The translations under genes and the position numbers were made by a program. From NCBI GenBank assembly GCA_020628095.1, contig JAHDFP010000018.1:23011-87010 (forward strand): DNA of 64,000 nt. The letters run 5' to 3'. The notes under the pieces were generated by a model. The model worked only from the letters and a program-made list of their open reading frames with translations, was not told the origin of the DNA and searched no databases. The DNA is from Saprospiraceae bacterium (GTDB lineage Bacteria > Bacteroidota > Bacteroidia > Chitinophagales > Saprospiraceae). This document shows positions 8,398 through 16,897 of the stretch, piece after piece. The first letter of the stretch is position 1; each line of letters opens with the position of its first letter.

Positions 8398-10827
8398 ATG
8401 AAACAAATTTTACTTCTTGGTTTTCTATTGTCTTCATTTTTTGGCTCAGCTCAGCTCAATATGGAACTACTATCTGAGGTAGAGTATCCTGGCAATGCAG
8501 GTAATGATGTGTGGGGTTATGTCGCCCCAGATAATAGTGAATATGCCATCATGGGAACTTTTGACGGCGTATCAGTGGTCAATATTACCGATCCAGAAAA
8601 CCCTATCGAGGTAGACTTTATCGAGCAACAAGGATCGACATGGAGAGATATAAAAACATGGGGAGAATATGCCTATGTCACGGCCGACGAACAAGGCACA
8701 ACGGATGGTCTGCTCGTAATCGATATGCGAAATCTTCCAGATTCCATCTCCTATCAAAACATGAACTTACAAGTACCAGGAGAGGGTATTATCAACACGT
8801 GTCACAATCTTTACATTGACGAATTTGGCTATGCCTACCTATCAGGATGTGGCAGTCTCAACGCAGGCGGATTGTTGATATGGGATGTGGCGACTACTCC
8901 AGGAGAACCAATATTCGCAGGTTTAGGTTTTCGAGAGTACTCTCATGATGTATATGTCAGAGATAACATCGCCTACAGTTCTGAGATCGCAAAAACTCCT
9001 CAGACGACCTTCAGCGCTTATGATGTTAGCGACAAATCCAATGTGACTCTATTAGGATCTCAATTTACACCAGGCAATGCCACTCATAATGCTTGGCTCT
9101 CTGATGACGGCAAGACCATATTTACTACGGACGAAGTAGCTGACGCACCCATAGCTTCCTATGACGTATCCGACTTATCGGATATAAGATTACTCGATGA
9201 GTATAGACCTTCTGCTACGCTCAATACTGGCGTCGTTCCTCATAATGTCCATGTGTGGGATGATTGGCTTATTATATCCTATTACACGGATGGATGTATT
9301 GTAGTGGATGCCGCAAGGCCAGATAACTTAATAGAAGTAGGTAATTTCGATACTTTCTTTGGAGTCGGTGCTGGATTCAATGGGGCTTGGGGCGCTTATC
9401 CATTCTTTCCATCAGGTACTGTCATTGTAGGAGAAATGGGTGGAGAATTTATGTCAGGAGATTCTAACGGGAAACTAGTCGTCCTCAGGCCTACTTATGT
9501 GCGTGCCTCTTACCTAGAAGGACTTATCACTAATAGTGAAGATGGTTTGTCCATCAATAATGCAGAAGTCGTAATAGACGGTCTTAACGTCCAAGAGTTC
9601 TCTAAGGCCAATGGAGAATACAAGACAGGAACCCATGAAAACGGCACATTTACCGTCACGGTAAGTGCTTTTGGATTCGAATCCGTGACAAGAGATGTAA
9701 TACTAGAAAATGGTCAACTTACTACAGAAAATTTCGAGTTGACACCTTTACCAAGGATTGACATAGATTTGACAATAGTGGATGAGATGACAAATGAGGG
9801 TATAGAAAATGCCAAAGTATTATTCACATCAGGGGCACAAAATTTTGAATATACAACTGACGAAAATGGCAACGTACTAATTACTGATTTTGTAAGCACA
9901 GAATACGAGATTATCGCAGGTGCTTGGGGGTACCAATATAATATAGCTGCGCAGGACTTTAGTCAGTTTGCATCTGGTAATGGATACGAAATTAGATTGG
10001 AAGAGGGTTATGAAGATATATTCTCATTAGATCTAGGATGGGAGAAAAATTTTACTGGATTTCAAGGGGCATGGGAAAGGGGCATTCCTATTGGACAATC
10101 TCAAGGTGGAGTTTTTCTAGCACCAGGTTCGGATTCCGATGACCTTGGCAACCATTGTTATGTGACTGGAAACAGCAGAAATTTTTCCGATGGATTTATG
10201 ATAGGGAATGCAGAACTTTTATCCCCAGTTTTTGATGTAACAGATATGATGGACCCAGTAATAGAATATGATACGTGGTTCTGGGTATCTACATTTAATG
10301 GTCAGGTGGACTCTGAAGATTACATTATTTATATAGACAATGGTATAGAAAGAGTGGTTATAGATAGCCTTGATTTTGATCTAGCAGCCATCTTTGCTGG
10401 AGAACCTAACCAATGGACTCCAAGTAGAAAAATTGGGTTAAAAGATTATATATCGATTACGGATAGTATGAGGTTAGTCGCTCAGATTTCCGAAGAAGGA
10501 TTCAATAGCGCCGTGGAAGGTGGATTTGATAATTTCAGATTATATGATTCAGGATTAATAAGTACAGAGGAAATAATAGTAGATAACTCATACAACATCT
10601 ATCCCAATCCTAGTCAGGAGTTTTTCAATCTCAGAATAAATAATCCGTCTAATGAAAGTATCAATCTATCTGTCTATAATCTCAATGGTCAAATCATAGA
10701 ATCACAAACATTAAGACCTTATAGCAAAAAGATAGATTTCGGATATAACCTAAACGCTGGATCTTATTTTGTCAAAATCGTCAATGCTGAAGGTCAAGCA
10801 CAATTCAAAAAAATAATAAAGCTGTAA
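8398..10827 (+). CDS. Choice-of-anchor B family protein with T9SS type A sorting domain
   Basis: A secreted surface protein of 809 residues. I start it at ATG 8398, which gives a clean signal peptide (MKQILLLGFLLSSFFGSAQ); an upstream ATG at 8320 would bury it. Residues about 20-370 carry LVIVD-type propeller repeats (VSVVNITDPENPIEV, LLVIDMRNLPD, FSAYDVSDKSNV, IASYDVSDLSDI, CIVVDAARPDNLIEVG), the mark of the choice-of-anchor-B family. Two carboxypeptidase-regulatory-like domains follow (ASYLEGLITNSEDGLSINNA, and IDLTIVDEMTNEGIENA). Then comes a jelly-roll-like region, and the C-terminal sorting domain begins at YNIYPNPSQEFFNL and ends FKKIIKL. The function is unknown. It is the only gene of its transcript and is closed by a strong terminator. 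Confidence 0.88.
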   Translation: MKQILLLGFLLSSFFGSAQLNMELLSEVEYPGNAGNDVWGYVAPDNSEYAIMGTFDGVSVVNITDPENPIEVDFIEQQGSTWRDIKTWGEYAYVTADEQGTTDGLLVIDMRNLPDSISYQNMNLQVPGEGIINTCHNLYIDEFGYAYLSGCGSLNAGGLLIWDVATTPGEPIFAGLGFREYSHDVYVRDNIAYSSEIAKTPQTTFSAYDVSDKSNVTLLGSQFTPGNATHNAWLSDDGKTIFTTDEVADAPIASYDVSDLSDIRLLDEYRPSATLNTGVVPHNVHVWDDWLIISYYTDGCIVVDAARPDNLIEVGNFDTFFGVGAGFNGAWGAYPFFPSGTVIVGEMGGEFMSGDSNGKLVVLRPTYVRASYLEGLITNSEDGLSINNAEVVIDGLNVQEFSKANGEYKTGTHENGTFTVTVSAFGFESVTRDVILENGQLTTENFELTPLPRIDIDLTIVDEMTNEGIENAKVLFTSGAQNFEYTTDENGNVLITDFVSTEYEIIAGAWGYQYNIAAQDFSQFASGNGYEIRLEEGYEDIFSLDLGWEKNFTGFQGAWERGIPIGQSQGGVFLAPGSDSDDLGNHCYVTGNSRNFSDGFMIGNAELLSPVFDVTDMMDPVIEYDTWFWVSTFNGQVDSEDYIIYIDNGIERVVIDSLDFDLAAIFAGEPNQWTPSRKIGLKDYISITDSMRLVAQISEEGFNSAVEGGFDNFRLYDSGLISTEEIIVDNSYNIYPNPSQEFFNLRINNPSNESINLSVYNLNGQIIESQTLRPYSKKIDFGYNLNAGSYFVKIVNAEGQAQFKKIIKL

Positions 10828-10846
10828 ATAGAGAAATAAAATAATG

Positions 10847-12094
10847 TCAAGTGGTTTCTGAGTAGAGTCTTGGAAACCACTTTTTTATTATAGATAAATA
10901 AAAAGGTGCCGCATACACTGCAAGCAATGGCTCCAGAGTAATCACTCTGAATCTGTTAATAGGAAAAAAGACGAAAAAGATAATGGCAATAGTAACGATC
11001 AGGCTAAGTAAAAGAGCATGTTTCTTCCATTGTCTTCTGTGCACCCATAAAAACACATAGGCTGGCAAGTATAATAAAAGACCAGATACAAAACTGATTA
11101 ACCAAACTGGTCTAGAATAATATTGCCAATCCAAGCCTGGTAACAAATATCGTTTTAGTGCAAAAAACTTAAGTGCAAAAAACTTCTTGGGATTATCTAC
11201 TATCCAATTCAAAGCTATCTTAAGTCTCATCTCATTTCTTATCCTCGGTGACCCAGCATTCACTTTTCCATACCCCGCGAAAACATATTCTTTATCAAAG
11301 ACAAAAGATGGGTCGCATATTCTGGCCACATTGTTATCCCCTACCCTTTCTGGATTAGTGAAACAGGAATAGGTCTCATCGCTGTGACCTAATAAAAATA
11401 GAGAGGCATTACCATGACTTGATATGGTGAATACATTATGAATTCTTTTATTTACTAATCCATGTGGAAGGACAAATACAAAGACGCAAATGAGAAATAG
11501 CAAGATGTTCTTGGGTGATGTTGTCTTATACATCATCCAAAGCAAAAACGGAATAAGAATAATTACATGAGATTTAGTAAGTAAGGCCAATGAAAAAAAA
11601 CATGAGGCAAGAATAGTATCTCGACTCCTATCTGATCTAAGATGGACTAAAAAAAAGTATATGAAAAAAATAAAGTAAGCCTGAAACGATGTCTCTTGGG
11701 TAAGTGTAAAATTATACCACAAGGTTAATGGATAGAAGATATATATCAGGCCAGTCATCAGAGATAAGGCTCTTTTCTGAAATAATAGATACGCAATTTT
11801 GTATATACAGACCGACGATAATCCGATTAATAAAAATTGGAATCCTACAGCTATCTCTTGCCAATGTCCTATGGATATCCACTTACATAGAGCTAAAGTG
11901 TATGGATATAACGGAGCACTTATATACGCGATGATATCCAGATTATAATTCCCACCAACTATTTGCTGACTAAGATTGTCATATCTGTAAGAATCCCCGA
12001 AAAGCTCAAAATTATCATAGCCGCTTATTACCTTGAATAATACTCTGACTAAAAGGCATAAGAAAAAAACATAGAAGCAATCAGATCGACGCAT
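10847..12094 (-). CDS. GT-C type membrane glycosyltransferase (ArnT/RgtA-like)
   Basis: A 415-residue protein with about nine to eleven membrane helices. It has the first-loop acidic site of GT-C enzymes (FELFGDSYRYD, about residues 29-37) and a long periplasmic segment containing ALKRYLLPGLDW. GT-C enzymes move a sugar from a polyprenyl-phosphate donor to lipid, glycan or protein outside the inner membrane. It lies 19 bases after galE on the same strand, so UDP-galactose formation and sugar transfer may be co-expressed. A small tandem DNA repeat near 11158-11187 encodes a doubled KFFAL segment. The acceptor cannot be predicted. Confidence 0.75.
   Translation of the reverse strand: MRRSDCFYVFFLCLLVRVLFKVISGYDNFELFGDSYRYDNLSQQIVGGNYNLDIIAYISAPLYPYTLALCKWISIGHWQEIAVGFQFLLIGLSSVCIYKIAYLLFQKRALSLMTGLIYIFYPLTLWYNFTLTQETSFQAYFIFFIYFFLVHLRSDRSRDTILASCFFSLALLTKSHVIILIPFLLWMMYKTTSPKNILLFLICVFVFVLPHGLVNKRIHNVFTISSHGNASLFLLGHSDETYSCFTNPERVGDNNVARICDPSFVFDKEYVFAGYGKVNAGSPRIRNEMRLKIALNWIVDNPKKFFALKFFALKRYLLPGLDWQYYSRPVWLISFVSGLLLYLPAYVFLWVHRRQWKKHALLLSLIVTIAIIFFVFFPINRFRVITLEPLLAVYAAPFYLSIIKKWFPRLYSETT
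10849..10887 (+). terminator. Rho-independent terminator overlapping the end of the opposite gene
   Basis: AAGTGGTTTC (10849-10858) pairs perfectly with GAAACCACTT (10873-10882), followed by a T run. The stem lies inside the last codons of the glycosyltransferase gene on the other strand, so those codons are constrained by both uses. Confidence 0.8.
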
Positions 12095-12113
12095 AACTTA
12101 TGACGTTACTAGA

Positions 12114-13142
12114 TCAATCTATATTTCGGATTTTTTTCTCCCAGTTCCAGGCTGACGCGGTCATTTCATCTAGACTCAACTCTGTTTGCCATCCAAGGAC
12201 ATCCTTGGCCTTTGAGGTATCGGCAAATATTTCCATGACATCGCCCGCTCTACGAGGTGCTATTTTGTGGTTGAGTTTCTTACCGCTAACTTTTTCGAAA
12301 GACTTGATGACATCCATAACGGAGTATCCTTGACCCGTTCCGATATTGAATACCTCATAAGGTTTTTCCTGTGCCGAATCCATGAGTCTTTTCATAGCCA
12401 CGACATGCGCCTTAGCTAGATCTACCACATGTATATAATCACGGACAGCAGTTCCATCTTTTGTCGTGTAATCATCGCCGTAGACATTCAGTTGTTCTCT
12501 GAGGCCAGCGGCCGTCTGCGTGATAAAAGGCATGAGGTTATTAGGAACACCGCGAGGTAACTCACCTATCTGAGTCGAGTCATGGGCTCCTATAGGATTG
12601 AAATATCTAAGAGAGATAACCTGCATTGGTTTATCTCCATTTTTAGTGTAGTCGAATAATATTTCTTCACCCATCTGCTTAGTATTACCATAAGGTGAGG
12701 CGGCTGGTTTCACTGGTGTACCCTCGGTAACTGGCAAAATATCTGGTTCTCCATATACTGTACAAGAGCTAGAAAAAATCAAGTCATTGATACCATAGTC
12801 TTCCATACACTGCATCACATTGATCAATCCTACGATATTATTCTTGTAATATAACAAGGGCTTATTGACACTTTCATTGACTGCTTTGAGCGCAGCAAAA
12901 TGTATGACCCCAATAGCATCCTGGTGCTTTTCAAAAAACCTATTGGTCGCATCCCAATCACTCAACTCCACTTGCTCAAAATCTGGCTGTATTCCAGTTA
13001 TTGCCTTGATACCATCCAATACGGATACTTCAGAATTAGACAAATTATCTACGATCACTGGTACTATTCCATTATCGATCAATTCCACGACGACATGAGA
13101 TCCGATATATCCCATCCCTCCTGTTACTATTATCTTTTGCAT
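12114..13142 (-). CDS. galE: UDP-glucose 4-epimerase
   Basis: Interconverts UDP-glucose and UDP-galactose using bound NAD. The 342-residue length fits GalE. Visible are the Rossmann motif GGMGYIGSH (8-16), the catalytic SSSCTVYG region with its Ser at about 124-126, and the Tyr-x-x-x-Lys pair Tyr151/Lys155 in SPYGNTK. RYFNPIGAH and the C-terminal GRRAGD-like PRRAGDVMEIFAD are also typical. It is the first gene of a two-gene - strand unit with the downstream membrane glycosyltransferase, which suggests a role in cell-surface glycan supply as well as galactose metabolism. Confidence 0.95.
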   Translation of the reverse strand: MQKIIVTGGMGYIGSHVVVELIDNGIVPVIVDNLSNSEVSVLDGIKAITGIQPDFEQVELSDWDATNRFFEKHQDAIGVIHFAALKAVNESVNKPLLYYKNNIVGLINVMQCMEDYGINDLIFSSSCTVYGEPDILPVTEGTPVKPAASPYGNTKQMGEEILFDYTKNGDKPMQVISLRYFNPIGAHDSTQIGELPRGVPNNLMPFITQTAAGLREQLNVYGDDYTTKDGTAVRDYIHVVDLAKAHVVAMKRLMDSAQEKPYEVFNIGTGQGYSVMDVIKSFEKVSGKKLNHKIAPRRAGDVMEIFADTSKAKDVLGWQTELSLDEMTASAWNWEKKIRNID

Positions 13143-13272
13143 GATATGCTATAAATATGTAAGTAAAGATAGGTCTAATTTGCAGAGCATAGAGATCGTA
13201 AATATTTTATAATACCCTCCTATTATATTTCTCATTGAAATTTATTTTATAGATTGTGATGAATAAAGTATT

Positions 13273-13974
13273 ATGGACAAACGGGTACAAAATGCGGCAG
13301 CAGCCGTCTCTGACATAAAAGATAATATGACTTTGATGGTGGGTGGATTTGGGTTATGCGGTATTCCAGAAAACTCCATAGCTGCCCTCGTGGACAATAA
13401 TATTTTTGGTCTTACCTGTATATCCAATAATGCAGGAGTCGATGATTTCGGTTTGGGTTTACTCTTACAGAAAAAGCAAATCAAAAAAATGATCTCCTCA
13501 TACGTAGGAGAAAATGACGAATTCGAAAGACAAATGCTAAGTGGAGAACTGGAAGTAGAACTTATACCGCAAGGTACCTTGGCGCAAAGATGTCAGGCGG
13601 CTGGTGCAGGCATTCCTGCATTTTACACACCAGCAGGCTTTGGGACGGAAGTGGCAGAAGGAAAAGAAGTAAGGTATTTTAATGGCAAGCCACATCTTAT
13701 GGAACATGCTTTCGAGGCCGACTTTGCAATAGTCAAAGCATGGAAAGGTGATCAGAACGGCAACCTTGTCTATAAAGGAACGGCAAGGAATTTTAATCCT
13801 TTGATGGCCATGGCTGGCAAGATAACCATTGCCGAAGTAGAAGAATTAGTTCCTCTTGGCACACTCGACCCTAATCATATACATACTCCAGGAATATTTG
13901 TACAAAGGATATTCCAAGGTATCAACTATGAAAAAAGAATAGAACAAAAAACAGTACTCAAAAGAACCCAGTAA
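13273..13974 (+). CDS. scoA: 3-oxoacid (succinyl-CoA:acetoacetate) CoA-transferase subunit A
   Basis: The alpha subunit of a ketone-body type CoA-transferase, which moves CoA from succinyl-CoA to acetoacetate. The 233-residue protein has the glycine-rich loop [11 protein letters not shown] (24-34) and the segments [29 protein letters not shown] and [24 protein letters not shown] in shortened forms typical of the family. The beta subunit follows after 6 bases. A sodium/proton antiporter gene then follows, also tightly spaced. No clear promoter was found in the 130-bp gap before it. Confidence 0.94.
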   Translation: MDKRVQNAAAAVSDIKDNMTLMVGGFGLCGIPENSIAALVDNNIFGLTCISNNAGVDDFGLGLLLQKKQIKKMISSYVGENDEFERQMLSGELEVELIPQGTLAQRCQAAGAGIPAFYTPAGFGTEVAEGKEVRYFNGKPHLMEHAFEADFAIVKAWKGDQNGNLVYKGTARNFNPLMAMAGKITIAEVEELVPLGTLDPNHIHTPGIFVQRIFQGINYEKRIEQKTVLKRTQ

Positions 13975-13980
13975 AACGAT

Positions 13981-14637
13981 ATGCTAGATAAAAACGGAAT
14001 TGCACAGCGCATCGCTCAGGAGCTAGTAGATGGATGGTACGTTAATCTAGGGATAGGTATACCGACTCTCGTCGCTAATTATATTCCTCAAGATATTAAT
14101 GTCGAATTCCAATCAGAAAATGGGATACTCGGAATGGGGCCTTTCCCTTATGAGGGCGAAGAAGATGCGGACCTCATTAATGCAGGAAAACAAACCATTA
14201 CCGCCATGCCTGGCGCATCTATTTTTGATTCGGCTACTAGTTTTGCTATGATCAGAGGAAAACATATCCAACTGACGGTACTGGGTGCGATGGAAGTAGC
14301 ACAAAACGGTGATATCGCCAACTGGAAAATACCAGGGCGGATGGTCAAGGGTATGGGAGGTGCAATGGACTTGGTAGCATCTGCGGATAACATCGTCGTA
14401 GCTATGATGCACACTAACAAAAAAGGAAAATCAAAGCTACTGAAGAAATGTACACTTCCACTTACTGGAGTCGGCTGTGTCAAAAGAGTGGTCACTAATA
14501 TGGCTGTCTTGGACATAAAAGAAAACGCCTTCCACCTCATAGAGCGTGCACCTGGGGTATCTATAGATCAGATCAAAGAATCAACAGAAGGAGAGCTTGT
14601 AATAGAAGGTAATATTCCAGAAATGAAACTAAACTGA
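13981..14637 (+). CDS. scoB: 3-oxoacid CoA-transferase subunit B
   Basis: The beta subunit, carrying the catalytic glutamate: SENG at 45-48 with Glu46, which forms the covalent CoA thioester intermediate. The N-terminus GIAQRIAQELVDGWYVNLGIGIPTL and the later TVLGAMEV and GMGGAMDLV segments are characteristic. The 218-residue length is normal. Six bases separate it from scoA and four from the NhaC gene. The product is acetoacetyl-CoA for entry into acetyl-CoA metabolism. Confidence 0.95.
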   Translation: MLDKNGIAQRIAQELVDGWYVNLGIGIPTLVANYIPQDINVEFQSENGILGMGPFPYEGEEDADLINAGKQTITAMPGASIFDSATSFAMIRGKHIQLTVLGAMEVAQNGDIANWKIPGRMVKGMGGAMDLVASADNIVVAMMHTNKKGKSKLLKKCTLPLTGVGCVKRVVTNMAVLDIKENAFHLIERAPGVSIDQIKESTEGELVIEGNIPEMKLN

Positions 14638-14641
14638 TACT

Positions 14642-16117
14642 GTGCGAGAAAACGAAAATATAGTAGAGAACAAATCTCTGGATATCAAAGAGGCTCTTAT
14701 ACCCATTATTATATTAGTTGCTCTGCTTAGTTATAATATCTTTTTTGCCGAAGGTTCTTGGCTAGGGGATTATTCCAATCATTACATATTACTCATAGGC
14801 GCATTAGTTGCCGTTATGGTAGGGCTATATAATCAGACCTCAATAGGCACCATGGTAGCCGAGGTATTCTCTAATCTTAGAAGTGTCATGGTTCCTATTC
14901 TTATATTATGTCTCGTCGGTGCACTAGCAGGTACTTGGCTAATCAGTGGCATTATTCCTACCATGATCTACTATGGTCTGAAAATATTGAACCCCACCAT
15001 ATTCCTTCCTGCTACTGTTATCATAGCTTCTATTATTTCTTTAGCTACAGGTAGTTCCTGGACTACATCTGCTACTGTAGGTATCGCACTTATAGGAATA
15101 GGTCAAGCCATAGGTATGCCTGCTGGCATGATCGCAGGTGCCGTAATATCAGGCGCTTATTTTGGCGATAAGATGTCTCCACTCTCGGATACGACTAATC
15201 TAGCGCCTGCAATGGCAGGATCTGACTTGTTTACACATATAAGATATATGATGTACACGACAGTTCCTTCGATTATTATAACGCTCATTATATTCATTAT
15301 CCTTAGTGTCACATCTGACACTAACGGGTCTACAGATGTCTCATTACTACTCAGTTCTTTAGAGCAAGATTTTCAGATAACGCCAGCCCTATTTATTGTT
15401 CCCGCCATCGTTATTGTTTTAATAATCAGAAAAACCAAACCACTAATTGCTCTTTCTGTCGGCGTTATTTCGGCCGCAATTTTTGCACTTATATTCCAAC
15501 CGCATATTGTCGCACAAATAACTGGTCAGACCTCCCTTGATCTATCCAGCGGCATCAAGGGTATATTGATGGCCATCTTTACCGATGTGAGTGTTGCTAC
15601 GGAAAATGACATTCTGAGAGACTTATTTTCTTCGGGTGGTATGAAAGGGATGCTTTGGACTATATTACTTATTACTGCAGCTATGATCTTTGGAGGTATC
15701 ATGGATGGTATAGGAGCGTTGTCTAGAATAAGTCAAGCACTACTAGGATTAGCACAATCTGTATTAGGGCTTTTTGCAAGTACTGTTGCCAGTGCTCTCG
15801 CACTTAATATTACAGCGTCCGACCAATACTTAGCCATTGTTGTCCCAGGAAAAATGTTTGCTCAGGCTTATGAAGACAAAGGACTCGCACCAGAAAATCT
15901 TAGTCGTACACTAGAAGATGCTGGTACCGTGACTTCCGTTCTTATCCCTTGGAATACTTGTGGAGCCTATCAGGCGGGTGTGCTCGGAGTTTCTGTATTC
16001 GATTATTTCTTTTACGCTATTTTTAATTGGTTGAGTCCTTTTATGACCCTATTCGTCGCTGGATTATCTATTAAAATAAGATACTTAAAGACTCGTCCAT
16101 CAGTTATTTCCGCTTAA
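14642..16117 (+). CDS. nhaC: NhaC-type Na+/H+ antiporter
   Basis: A 491-residue membrane protein with about eleven to twelve helices, typical of NhaC antiporters that exchange sodium for protons. Matching stretches are SLATGSSWTTSATVGIALIGIG, split here as TGSSWTTSATVG, then SGAYFGDKMSPLSDTTNLAP, and later SVLIPWNTCGAY. The start is GTG 14642, four bases after the scoB stop; no ATG exists before the first helix. The tight spacing places it in the CoA-transferase operon. It may instead import an organic acid together with sodium, which would explain the context, since NhaC sequences are not always tested antiporters. That alternative is speculation. Confidence 0.85.
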   Translation: MRENENIVENKSLDIKEALIPIIILVALLSYNIFFAEGSWLGDYSNHYILLIGALVAVMVGLYNQTSIGTMVAEVFSNLRSVMVPILILCLVGALAGTWLISGIIPTMIYYGLKILNPTIFLPATVIIASIISLATGSSWTTSATVGIALIGIGQAIGMPAGMIAGAVISGAYFGDKMSPLSDTTNLAPAMAGSDLFTHIRYMMYTTVPSIIITLIIFIILSVTSDTNGSTDVSLLLSSLEQDFQITPALFIVPAIVIVLIIRKTKPLIALSVGVISAAIFALIFQPHIVAQITGQTSLDLSSGIKGILMAIFTDVSVATENDILRDLFSSGGMKGMLWTILLITAAMIFGGIMDGIGALSRISQALLGLAQSVLGLFASTVASALALNITASDQYLAIVVPGKMFAQAYEDKGLAPENLSRTLEDAGTVTSVLIPWNTCGAYQAGVLGVSVFDYFFYAIFNWLSPFMTLFVAGLSIKIRYLKTRPSVISA

Positions 16118-16224
16118 ATAATCTCAATTTTAGCTACTCTTGTAAAGTGGCTTACATTACAAAGGGCTAATAACTGACGGCTTCACTACATTTAAATCTT
16201 TAGACAACATAGGCTCTACATTTA

Positions 16225-16257
16225 TTTGCAATTGGGCTACTATCACGCGTACCTTTG
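16225..16257 (+). promoter_or_regulatory. Bacteroidota-type promoter for the peroxiredoxin-like gene
   Basis: TTTG (16225-16228), 21 bases, then TACCTTTG (16250-16257), matching TTG-N17-23-TAnnTTTG. It lies 22 bases before the start at 16280. Confidence 0.65.
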
Positions 16258-16279
16258 AAGTGTTAAAGTCGTTAGAACC

Positions 16280-16885
16280 ATGAGTGTGAACCAATTTGGA
16301 ATCGCTGACCCCAGCGTATTATCTCCGCTTAATGTCGGTGATATAACTCCATATTTTTCTGGTATTGACCAAGAGGGAAATTTTCTGTCTTCAGAGAGAC
16401 TCTCGCAGCAAGGTCCGTATATTCTATTTTTCTACAGAGGATTCTGGTGTAATTTCTGCATTCGCCACCTTTCCAAATTTCAAGAAAAGCTAAACGAATT
16501 AGATGACCAAGGTATAAAGGTCGTCGTCGTTACACCAGAAAAATATGACCATATAAGAACAACCATAGACAAAGCAAAAATTAAGTTTTCAGTAATCCAT
16601 GATGAGTTCAATTATATCATGGAGAGCTTTGGAGTAGCGTATGAGGTTGATCCACAATACGTTGAAGAAAAATTAATTCCTCAGAATTTGGACTTGAAAC
16701 AGATTAACAATCAATCTGTTCCGATGCTACCCGTGCCCGCTTCTTTCGTCATTAATAGTCACAAGAAAATATCTTATGTCCACTATGATATTAACTACGA
16801 AAAAAGAGCGGATATAGACGAGATGATGGCTGCCTTGTATGGAGTCCCCACTAAAAGGGGAGAACACACACTTCCATTGAACTAA
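16280..16885 (+). CDS. AhpC/TSA-type peroxiredoxin-like protein
   Basis: A 201-residue thioredoxin-fold protein. The active site is FYRGFWCNFCIRHL with Cys57 and Cys60, a CxxC in the position of the peroxidatic Cys, as in the peroxiredoxin-like group of AhpC/TSA proteins. Further typical elements are VVVVTPEKYDHIR and PASFVINSHKKISYVHYDINYEKRAD. It has no signal peptide, so it should act in the cytosol, probably reducing peroxides. It has its own promoter and appears to be transcribed alone. A thiol-disulfide reductase role is also possible. Confidence 0.85.
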   Translation: MSVNQFGIADPSVLSPLNVGDITPYFSGIDQEGNFLSSERLSQQGPYILFFYRGFWCNFCIRHLSKFQEKLNELDDQGIKVVVVTPEKYDHIRTTIDKAKIKFSVIHDEFNYIMESFGVAYEVDPQYVEEKLIPQNLDLKQINNQSVPMLPVPASFVINSHKKISYVHYDINYEKRADIDEMMAALYGVPTKRGEHTLPLN

Positions 16886-16897
16886 ATCGCAATCCCT

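Noticed and set aside
14113..14540. Two frames of 99 and 130 codons opposite scoB
   Set aside because: Both are antisense to a gene with full catalytic motifs; they are composition artefacts.
16118..16200. Possible terminator after the NhaC gene
   Set aside because: Only a 5-bp stem (TGTAA/TTACA) without a T run.
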